From: Trachythela sp. YZ-2020
Taxonomy: Eukaryota; Cnidaria; Anthozoa; Malacalcyonacea; Clavulariidae
DNA: 64,000 bases
Direction: 5' to 3'
Assembly: GCA_016169945.1 (NCBI GenBank)
Contig: JADLSH010000236.1
Location: 1,550,001-1,614,000, forward strand
Position 1 is the stretch's first letter. Every line of letters begins with the position of its first letter. A program made the position numbers and the translations under genes. Positions 36,401-46,500 of the stretch are shown here, one piece after another. The notes under the pieces were generated by a model that ran no database searches, was not told where the DNA came from, and saw only the letters and a list, made by a program, of their open reading frames with translations.

Positions 36401-36666
36401 TCCTACCTGCATGATTTGAATGATTGTGAGGGGGCACCCTATATATATATATATGTACGGAGTCAAGAATTGCGAAACCATCATGTCTGTGATCACCCTG
36501 CACAATACAGGGGGCCGGAGGGTAAAAAGGTTTGTACCTATACCTTGTGTTCAAATCACTGTGCTGAAATTCTATTTAAACTGAAAATTTTTCATCAAGC
36601 TATTCGACTACATTCTATTGTTTGAACACTATATCTGGAAAAAGAATTCGAATGGCTGGTTTTTGT

Positions 36667-36855
36667 TAGCCTCCTCCGCAGGCAACTCTGTATTGTTTTG
36701 TATTCTATTTATCAAAATTTACTTTGACCGAGTCTTGAAGCATTTCGCTCAAGACTCGGCCAAAGTAGATTTTGTTCAAAGAATAACAGAAGATTTTGAT
36801 TTATTTAAATACAATACAAAATTAAACAATACAGAGTTACCTGCGGAGGAGGCTA
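36667..36855. mobile_element. MITE with nested palindrome
   Basis: Inverted ends TAGCCTCCTCCGCAGG with continuing similarity through ACTCTGTATTGTTT, and an inner perfect palindrome around GACCGAGTCTTG / CAAGACTCGGCC. About 190 bp, non-coding. Confidence 0.8.
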
Positions 36856-36899
36856 GGTTTTTGTATGCAGTACAGTGAACCCTCGCTAGAACAGGACTA

Positions 36900-37090
36900 C
36901 ACTCTAAAACTAATGTGTAATTATACACACCTAAGGTGTGTACAAATACACATCTTTTGGATAAAAGATGTGTATAATTACACATCTTTCGCAATATTGA
37001 TGACAATATTGTTTACAAAATTACACACCTTAGGTGTGTACGAGTACACACCTTGTATTTATGCAATTACACACCTTTGCTTTACACACC
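36900..37090. repeat. Cluster of short palindromes
   Basis: Repeated TACACACCT/AGGTGTGTA units occur in both orientations at about 36920, 36975, 37022 and 37070, including full palindromes such as ACACACCTAAGGTGTGT. Related ACACATCTTTT units form a second palindrome at 36945-36975. Function unknown; it could be a decayed palindromic satellite. Confidence 0.7.
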
Positions 37091-37119
37091 TTCTATTTAC
37101 TAAAGACGATCATGAATGA

Positions 37120-38416
37120 CTTCGTCTTTGAGATATCTAGACTACGTTCGGAAAATATCCAAAGTAACTGCGTTTTGTAGCTTATCTAACCTTCCAATCC
37201 AGATTTGGAACAAGCAATCGAACGTTAACAAAAGCCTTTTATAGTTTAATTCAACTAGAAATCACAAAATGTATAACAAATTGTTGCTCCCCCCCCTCTC
37301 CCTCTACCCTGTTTCGCAGTCCCTGGTTGAATCATTTTAAACGAAACTGTCATCTTGAAACATTATTGCTACCATAGCAACGGCAGTAATAAGTCAGACT
37401 CCTTTTGTTATTTCTACAAACAATAATACATATATCTTAATTCCATTTACATATGATTACGAGCATTTCGGATATAAGCCGAATCTCGAAATAACAAAAT
37501 GGCTAGATTACTCAACTCGAAACATTTCATTCACCAACGGCAGCACAACTCCCCAGGCCAGTGATTCATCGAGACACGCGTTCGGATTGTTTAGCTGCTT
37601 CCACTACGTTGGCATGAAATCAGAATCATACTCCCATGCCCACATTGGACACTTGTCCCGGGTTATGTGTGGGCAGAACAACCAAACCACCTGTCAGTAG
37701 AGGGGCGACCGTCCGGACCCATTAAATCAACCGGCAAAAGTTTGTTCAGGAGCTTCCTTTTTCAGGGCTGTCACTCTCCACGAGGTGATTTTACCGCACC
37801 GTAAATATAATGAATATGGGAATCGAGAGGAAGCTATACCTGCTCTGTGGCTAGGCTTCATGCCACATTAATGGACGTTCATGTACTGCTGTATTAAAGT
37901 GACATTTTACGACGATATCAACTAATCCTGGCGACCGGACAACAACACGAAGACGAAGAACTGAAAATGACTACCTAGTGCCTGGTACAAAGAAATACGG
38001 CTAAATTGAGCAAACTTTATTTCCCCAGTGACCAGCACTGCCCATACTCATGTACATTTAGATATAAAGGAAAACAAGTGATAGTCTAACCACTTTCGCA
38101 CAATGTATATACAGTAGCTATAATTGTTCTCGTATTTCCTTTAGCAAATACACCATAACAAAGAGGGGTAGATTTCCCATGCCCATGCAAAAGCGGACCT
38201 GATCACAGGCGGCCCAATCTTGGGTAGAGTTGTATTTATAGTATACTTATATAAAGATTGTATTATGGTAAAAATGTGTGATGAAAATATATATTTTAAA
38301 TAAAATTTACTTGCCTAACTTGTCGTTTGTGTTCTCCTTTTATCCCTACTTTGTTGAGCTATGAATTCATCGAAAGTTTTTGCTTGATGCCTGCGGTCGA
38401 CGCCGAATACTTATTA
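37120..38416. other. Region without a recognisable gene
   Basis: No coding signature. A stretch at about 37550-37990 has higher GC and an unusually even base use (for example AGTAGAGGGGCGACCGTCC), which could be the 5' end of a retroelement, but no frame is open. The rest is AT-rich. Confidence 0.35.
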
Positions 38417-40002
38417 GTTAACCTGCACAGTAGCACGAGAACGAACGAATAGCCTCATTAACTGAACGACAGAGTCGTACTCATTCGTATGATAGACGTT
38501 TTCTATTGGCTATGAGATTAACTGATTATAATACTCGTAAACTTTCGTTTGTTGTTTATATTAAATATATCAAGTCATACTGACCGTGACGGAAGCGGTG
38601 TTTTAAGAGAGTAATGCAATCAATACAGCAATAAAACACATACATTGGTCATTGCTGTTGACAGCGGTAGAAACAGCAGTATATACAGTCTACCCGCCGC
38701 GCGGAACATAAACTATAAGCTGTAAACAAGTTAGCAAGAGATCCACTTGTGCGTGTCAGCATACGTCTATGCGACAGCCTGTTAAAATTCCAGATTAACT
38801 TAATGCAAATCAGGCCTAGTGCAATCGTCGCATTTCCCGTGTGCCGAAACTGGCGAAAGGCAAAGAAGCGCAACGTTTGAAACATGCCTATAACTTGTAT
38901 AAGTTCAGCTTTTTAAACTATTCTGCGCCAAATATATTAATTTTCGCCGATTCAAAATACTATTCCATATTCTGTAGAATATTCAGTTAGACTTCGCTTT
39001 CCCCTGCATCGGCAACAACACTAAGCAAGTAATACAGTATACATGCATGCATGGCAAATATTCGGTTATGGCAAATATATAGGAACTTGGTCATCCTGTG
39101 TACCGTCGTCGTCGGGTACAGGTTGCTGTTCCTGTTCCTGTTCCTGTTCCTGTTCCAGCAGAAACATCAGGTTCCCATTGTTTTGCTCTGGAGGGATAGG
39201 GACTTCATCGATTTGACCGTTATTGCTCGCTATATTTTCATCTTTAGCTCCTTCAATTCTTTGACGAATTGCCAAATTAGCAGCTTCTCGTTGAAACGCA
39301 TTTTGGCGGTCGGCATACTGCATCTCATTCACTCTTTCTAATAGTCCACTAAATTAATAATTTACAACTAATTTAGCCTTAGTTTGCATTATTTGTACAA
39401 TGGAAAACATAGATTATGCCACACGAAGAAGAATAACTATATAACTGAGTTTATACTCACTTCCTTTGCTCCCTTGCGATATATTCGCGAATTCGTCGTC
39501 GAGCCGCAGGTCGTTGACCGGCATTAGCATACAGCTCCTGCACGTTGTCGGGAATATTCATAAAACGTTCATCTCGCGCGATGTCATTTATAACAATATT
39601 CCAAACTGGACCATTTCGTCTATATTGTTCATGTATTAAGGCCCTTTCTAACTCTCCAATGCGTCTAACTCGTCTCGGAGGCATGCTTCAGTTTTTTTAT
39701 CTTAACAATGCTATATACGTATTATTGCAATGGTGTCAATTTGGTGGTATAAATAACTGCATGTACGTCTTAACTTTATATTTTTATTCCCTTTGGGCTT
39801 TTCAATTTGTAAAAAATGTCATGACTCATGATCATGCAAATTAACTCTTGTTTATTTACTTACATATTCGTTCGCTCTCGTCTTTACTCTCGTCCGATGC
39901 GTGTGTGATTAATTATGCAATCCAATCAGATTTCAGATTTTGACCAAAACACATTTGCATACCTGCATATTCGTTCGTTCTCGTGCTACGGTGCAGGTTA
40001 AC
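38417..40002. mobile_element. TIR element carrying a two-exon gene
   Basis: The ends are inverted repeats of about 38 bp: GTTAACCTGCAC(A/C)GTAGC at 38417 and its complement ending at 40002, extending through ACGAGAACGAACGAAT. Five bases (TATTA, 38412-38416 and 40003-40007) are duplicated on both sides. The only gene inside is the 163-aa minus-strand gene at 39066-39684. No recognisable transposase is present, so the element is either non-autonomous or its protein is of an unknown type. Confidence 0.7.
39066..39684 (-). CDS. Unrecognised two-exon gene inside a TIR element
   Basis: Exon 1 (39684-39461) starts at ATG with MPPRRVRRIGELERAL and ends at a good donor (GTGAGT). Exon 2 (39333-39066) starts after an AG and restores the frame, giving 163 aa. 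The N-terminal half is basic and probably helical (WNIVINDIARDERF, AARRRIREYIAREQ), reminiscent of a small DNA-binding module such as a Myb/SANT-like fold, but without a clear match. The C-terminal half has a (EQ)n run encoded by a CTGTTC microsatellite and an acidic tail (PDDDGTQDD). It lies alone within the TIRs of the 1.6-kb element, so an element-encoded DNA-binding or accessory protein is an inference. Function unknown. Confidence 0.5.
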
Positions 40003-40789
40003 TATTAGGAGTTAAAGGCTAATTATTCGCAGCCCCGGATCCGTCGAGACAAACATGCCAATACGAATATTCTCCCTATTAAATTACTTTATTCTCCAAG
40101 AAAATTCGCCAGCATGCAGAACAAGCACCGCTCTTTTCATATATAACGATACATTAACATCTCGGGCAATTTTTAAACCAATTTTTGATCAATAGAAATC
40201 AAAATCCCCACTCTGTTGAACTGACAACGACCGAAAATGGACACATCGGCAGCTTGGCCACCTGGCCTCCTCTACCTATCCACTCAGGCATGCCTCACCA
40301 TCATAATTTGATAGTCAAAATGTTGTCCCGCGATGTAAACAATGCCCTCACATCATATTTTTTAAATATAGCGTGTTTAAAATGTAAACAAACGGACGTT
40401 GCCGGTTTGTTTACATCGGGACTTTACACCACAACGACCCGGAATGTTGTGTTCATTATTCCTAGACAATTATCTTACAAGTTTTAGAATAAATTATCAG
40501 CTAGGTCATTAAGCCTGGTCATATACAACTTCAAATCTTATCGAATTGAGATCAGCGTAACAGGTGAAAGCATCGTGCTAACACCATATTTTCAGAGAGC
40601 TCTGTTAATCTCTTGCGACACAATCATTTTTCAATTGTAGTAGTCCAAGATGTCCACTCCAACATATTTGGCGGGGCACTAACTACATATATGTCGCCTG
40701 CAGCAGGCAGCCTGCTATAGGAGTAAGGTCTTGCATTTCACACCATCCTGTACTGATTTGCAGGGAACTGTCATTTCAGACATCTATAC

Positions 40790-41255
40790 AGTCAACATGT
40801 AAATCCGCTCAGGCCCAGAGTCCGAATTAGCGCTTCGTAAATCGCAAATTGCGAAGCAATTTAAATATTGTGAAAAATTGCGAAGCAATTTTATAATTGA
40901 TGTAAATAATTCTGTAATAACCATATTGTAGTATATATTCTCACATGTAAACTCAGACGTTTGTTTTGAGTATTTCAATAAAGACTTTTATTATTATTAT
41001 TAGATATCAAATTACCTTTAGATATTAATTATTAAACATTACCTTTGGTTTTCGTCTTTATCCAATGCGAAATGACTACAAGCACGTTCTAAAGGCCCTA
41101 GCAAAATCACCGCATGCATGCACATCCGTTTTATGGATGTTCTAAAAATTTGTGAGGGGGGGTCCTAAAATGTGTATTCTAACCGACTAACGAGAGAATT
41201 TTTCAAAAAAATTGCGAAGCTGTTTTTTAGCGATAATTCGGACCCTGAGGCCTTC
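40790..41255. repeat. Composite repeat: inverted ends around a LINE-like tail
   Basis: Segments CAGAGTCCGAATTAGCG (about 40818) and CGATAATTCGGACCCTGAGG (about 41231) form inverted ends, with GCGAAGC repeats just inside both. Between them AATAAAGACTTTTATTATTA at about 40978 looks like a LINE 3' tail with TTA repeats. Non-coding. Confidence 0.45.
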
Positions 41256-41269
41256 CCGCGACCTAGCCT

Positions 41270-41500
41270 TCACGGGAAGAGTCCCGTATCATCATAACTT
41301 TTCCTGACTGAGTGATGGGGTACTGACTACAACAACTTTATCACTGATCATTTGTAGCAGTTCAAGCCTCCCGTATCATCATATCTATTCACGGAGCACT
41401 GACTACAACAACTTTTATCCTCAATCACTTGTAGCAGTTCAAGCCTCCCGTATCATCATAACTATTCACGGGGCATGCCCCTTGAATAGTTATGACTAGG
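41270..41500. repeat. Tandem repeat of about 85 bp
   Basis: Two to three copies of a unit containing CCCGTATCATCATA, CACGGGGCACTGACTACAAC-like and TTGTAGCAGTTCAAGCCTC blocks. A further inverted copy occurs at about 53745-53815, next to the LINE remnant there. Confidence 0.75.
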
Positions 41501-42178
41501 AGGTACTATCGCAAGGAAAGTGCTGCCTCGACCAATTAGTAATATTGAACGTATTTATATTGCTAATGGCACACTGTATGTATAGATTTATTCTCTTGTC
41601 CAAACAATGAGATTACAACACTGTGATTACAACACTATGATTATTGTAAATAATAATATATAAGAAGTACACAAGTGGTTTTCAAAGCCACATATCAGAG
41701 TGTTCAAACTATTGTCAATGGATCTTGGTACCAACATTATTGTTCCTGTTATTAGAAATCATTCTTTACTTCAAAGCTGTCAATTGCATCTTGCAATTGC
41801 AAATAAATTTGGAAGAGTAGAGACAATGTCTTTTAATATCTTTGTGGTACAATAATACTTTGCATGTTGTCTGTGTTCATAAGATATTGATACTGCACTT
41901 GCCAGGCGCTAAACAAACATGTCACAACAGTCTTTGTTCCCAATCTGTAGATATTTCATTTCATGTTTATTTAGCATTTAGCTTCCATCAGTGTTCATCT
42001 GAACTGTCCAGTGAATTGTCAAAATACATGATTATACAGCAAACCAACATAAAAGTATATCTCTCCAAAACAACTGTGAGCAGGGATCCACATGACATAT
42101 GTTGGAAATATTTAATTATTTATATTGCAGATTCCATCCCATTACATTACATCCCATTAATTATTTAAAATCCATAAA
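41500..42178 (+). repeat. Dispersed repeat, copy 2
   Basis: Inverted relative to copy 1 at 28395-29110, with the same order of shared islands (GCAAGGAAAGTGCTGCC, GAGATTACAACACTGTGATT, TTGGTACCAAC, CCAGTGAATTGTC). It lacks the 216-bp duplication. No coding motif. Confidence 0.7.
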
Positions 42179-42180
42179 CA

Positions 42181-42442
42181 CCCCCCCCCCCCCTATCGAG
42201 GACAGGAGTTTTTCTATAACCCTGAAGAATTCCTGACTTTCAACAGCCCATCTGAGGAATTTTGTATTTACAACACCTACCCCGGCCTGAAGAATTCCTG
42301 TCTTACAGCTATTACCCCTGAAGAATTTGACTGCAAACCCCTGAAGAATTCCAAGCCTAAATAGTCACACCCCTCAAGAATTCCAAGGCAAAATGGCCCC
42401 TTACCCCTGAAGAATTCCAGGGTCCTCGATAGGGGGGGGGGG
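42181..42442. repeat. Poly-C/poly-G bounded element with GAATTC-rich repeats
   Basis: The left end is a C run followed by TATCGAGGAC; the right end is GTCCTCGATA followed by a G run, an inverted pair. Between them (C)CCCTGAAGAATTCC recurs about six times with spacers of 20-40 bp. The arrangement suggests a small non-autonomous element. Confidence 0.7.
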
Positions 42443-43146
42443 TACGGTATTAAATGGAATAGCCTAATGGGTAGATCAATGTTTCTTTCTGCCACAATGG
42501 GCAGATCAATATTTTGTGCTAAGATCACAGGTACGGGCTCTATGACTACAGCTAGATCACTATTTGTCACTGTCATAGGTGGGGTTGTTTTTGCCTGCAC
42601 AGGCGATATATAAACTGTGTTGATCACAGACCGACATATGACATATCTTGTAAGAAAGCATGTTTGAGCATGTTGAGGCACAAAATATTATTGATCTGCC
42701 CATTGTGGCAGGGCCAGTTGTGACACAAAGTAACATTGATCCGCCTGTTGAGGCAGAAAATGAAAACCAAATTTGGTTGATAAATTATGGTATATTTACT
42801 TGAAAAAAAGGGTTGTGACAAACTTACAAAAAATATGGATATATTACATCATCTGTAATGGCCCAATGGGATGGAATTGTCATCGTACATGAATTAATCC
42901 TCCGCAGGTAGATTCATATTATTTGTCATCGTACATGAATAATAAACACTAACTATTGTTGGTAAGTTAATATCTATAGACAAATATTCTACACCAGGGT
43001 CTAGGACTAATAAGCCATTACTCAGAGCTTTTAAATACATTGTATTCAGACATTGTTGTTGTTTTAGACCACGCGGACAATGGAATATTTCGTGCTGAAA
43101 GAAGCGCCGATAAACTCATAAAAGCACATTGCTTTCCTCTAGAATG

Positions 43147-43446
43147 TATGAAGGGTTATTAGGGTCATAATTAGAATACAAATTGTATTATGATTGCACC
43201 CATTTTATGTTCGTTTAAATCGAATAACATAATTTGAATTCGAATAACATAATTTGAATTCGAATAACATAATTTGAATTCGAATAACATAATTTGAATT
43301 CGAATAACATAATTTGAATTCGAATAACATAATTTGAATTCGAATAACATAATTTGAATTCGAATAACATAATTTGAATTCGAATAATATAATTTGAATT
43401 CGAATAACATAATTTCAATTCGAATAACATAATTTCAATTCGAATA
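43147..43446 (+). repeat. Left TIR with 20-bp satellite array
   Basis: About 75 bp of unique terminal sequence (43147-43221), then about eleven copies of CGAATAACATAATTTGAATT. The inner copies show CAATT variants. Open frames through the array are artefacts of a 20-bp period. Confidence 0.95.
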
Positions 43447-43516
43447 CACGGAAGACTGGGCTTAATTTATGATGATTTATGCAGTAATAACATGTGCTCG
43501 CACTTTCTCGTCCATA

Positions 43517-46500
43517 ATGGCGGACAATACTACTCCTATAAACAGAGATGGCGCTAGCCAAGGTGAAGAAAATTCACTGCGAGCTTTGCAATTACTACAA
43601 GAGGCAACAATGTTGCTTTCCTCGCCTGAGTCAACAAGCAGTCAAGACACAAGTACAGCTGGACAGCCGTCGACAACTACGTCGAATATACGCCTCGCAC
43701 CAACATCACATGGCACGCAATCAGTTCTGCAAAATTTGAGAACGATATTCTCGCCATATTCACGGGCCACTGTGTCCCAGGCATCGGCGTATCAACGTGC
43801 ACAACGACCTAAAACCTCGTATAGGCCGTATTTCCCTGCTAAAGAAACGTGGACACACGAATTTTTTTGTCTGAATAAACGTACACAAAACCGTGTGCCT
43901 TCCAGAACTGATAAAATTGCCTTACAAAATTGTGGTCTTGGGAGAAGGAAAATATGCTTTTCCTCGAAGGCAAACTATTCCAAGTTGGAAGAAAAATTAT
44001 TCGAAGAATACCCTAAGTTGGTTGGTGGAGGAGGATTTCAAATTCTGAGGACATGTACAGGCGCTGGAGGTAATAGCAGCACTCTCTCTGTTATTTCACC
44101 ACCCCCGACTGGATATTCGATTCCTTTTTTGAGAGATGCTTCTGGTCTAGGCCAGGCACTAGCCTACATCAGACCTCTTCAACAAGATCTCGATACAAGT
44201 GTAGCGACTGTGGTAAGTTTCTTTATCAGTTTATGTCAATGCCCTCCCCCCCTCCAAAAAAAATACCCTTGGCTAAATAGATCTGTTAAAATGCACCACT
44301 ACATATGGATTGATTTTAATAATACTAATAGTTCAAAGAGTACGTCAAGAAATAATTTTAAATTAATTTACAAATTTGTTTCTTGTATCACTACCTTTTG
44401 CTGTTGCCATTTTGGCCTTTTTAACTCATGCACGGAAGCAAAGACGGATTTTCAGATTTTGTTCTGGGGGTGCCAAAAATTCAGGGGGGGGGGAGGTTGC
44501 ATGGATGTCATTATTTTTTGAAGTAACAGGCTCATTTCATAAAGTAGGCGACTACAACCAGGCGCGAGACCGTTAGGCACAGCCGCACAAGCAGTGAGCA
44601 CAAGTCTTCTAGGGGAGTGCGGGGGCAGGCTCCCCCGAAATTTTTTGAAAACTACAGTCTCTGAAATGCCATTTCCTGCATTCTGAGGAGGCTTTTTCAG
44701 AAACTCAGATGGTCAGAACTCAGAAAGTGCCAGGTAAAGTAATAAAAAATACAATTAAATGTATTTTTTAATAAATACTGCTATTTGCAATCAAACGCGC
44801 CGCGCCATTTTTTGACGTTTGCTTTTGTCAACGTTACGTTGACCGAATGTCAACGTCAGGTTGACGTTTCGTTTTCCTACATTCGGTATTATGGCTTCAA
44901 TGCTTGCAAACTACAATCGAGAATGTTTTTGTGAATTTTCAGTTTAATAAAATTTTACAGTAACTTCATCTTTTGAGATAACAAGTGTTAAACGGCATTT
45001 CTAGATCTATAATACACACAGCAGCAATTCCAGCAAACAATCAAGTATTATTTCAGTAGATAATTCGCTTCAGTTTTACTGAAATACTATGGATTTCATC
45101 GAACTGCGGAACGCGAAAAAATATTCGTCCGTCATCGGACAGTATAAAAGTGACTAAACGTATACAACTCTGCCCACAAACGTCGACGACCGCACTCATA
45201 TTTATAAGCTTTTAGCTCATTGCTTCTCATGTTTAAAGGCTAGACCCCTGATATGGGATAGACAGACAACGCCTTGTTTATTACAAAACTTAGATCGAAG
45301 TAGGCGGAGTCATGCACGTTTCGCGCCAAATAGACAGACGAATATTTTGACGCGTTTAGTTATTAGCCTAATTAAGGGTGCGTGACTTCAGATAAAAGAC
45401 AATTCAAAGGCGTGGCAATAAAATAACTGTACTTGCTACTATTTTGGTGCCACTTTTGGGCCAACCGTTAGAAACGTCACTGTTTCGCCTTAGCAACATA
45501 CACGTTTGAACATGCGCGTATAAATATCGCGTGTATACCGAGCGCAAATTGCAAATCGGTTAGGAAAACCTGAAAGCGAACCTAAAAGTCACTGAAATAT
45601 ACTTTACACTATTTAAGACCGTATACAGAACAATTAACGAAACGTAACGTTGACATTCGGTCAACGTAACGTTGAAAAAAGCAAGCAATGTCTAAAAAAC
45701 GGCGCGCGGCGCGTTTGATTGCAAAAAGTAGTAATCACGTTCATATGATAACTCGGTCGGACGGTATAGCGTATGCACCACATATTTACTTCTCTAAAAA
45801 GCCTATGTTGTGCTGAATCGATCGGTGGTAATTTGTCCTTGTCGCGTGCATAGAACCGGATATATTTGAGTTCAAAGTCATTGATCACCTGGATCGATGA
45901 CGTTAGGGTTCGTAGAGAAAACTACGTAACTGAACTTCAAAACGATTACAAATTTTAATAGACAACGTGAGGAAAGTAGGCAGCGACATTTTGGTGAGTA
46001 GCCACCGGAGTTTTGCCGGTAGCCGGCTTTTAATGACCCCCTCCCCCCAGAAAATCCGTTCTTGCACGGAAGATGTTATTTCGCTGGCCTCCAAGTGACA
46101 AAACGTAACAACGTAACCGTTTTACTAACTCTTGTAGTTGTACTAACCCTATTCCAAGTCCTAATGTTAACCCTGTACCTAACCCAAGTTTGAGTTTAAA
46201 CCAATCCTGAAGAGATTTTTTTGGACGAAATGTCAGTCTGAGGCCAGCGACTAACCTTACTCTCATGCACATGTACACACTGGTATTGATGTGTACCAGT
46301 CTTCTCGAGAAGCCTTGCTAGAATTTATAAACAATCTCGTAACCACTACCCAGAGCCTGAATTAAATTGGTCAAATCCCCATACAAAATCCCAACTGCCT
46401 GTTGACAAGGACATTATATAGTCAATAAACTTAAATGTGATTTATAAACCTGTAATTTGCTTTTTACATTATCATTTAAACACTAGTATTCTGGTTATCA

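Noticed and set aside
40185..40487. 100-residue plus-strand open frame
   Set aside because: No motif, no splice support, and surrounded by repeat debris.
43171..43430. Repetitive FEFKLCYSNSNYVIRIQ-type frames, also at 53002-53341
   Set aside because: Read-through of the 20-bp satellite arrays in all frames; not protein-coding.
46130..46200. Internal telomere repeat (CTAACCC-like)
   Set aside because: Only a few degenerate CTAACCC/TTAACCC words with irregular spacing; no true array.
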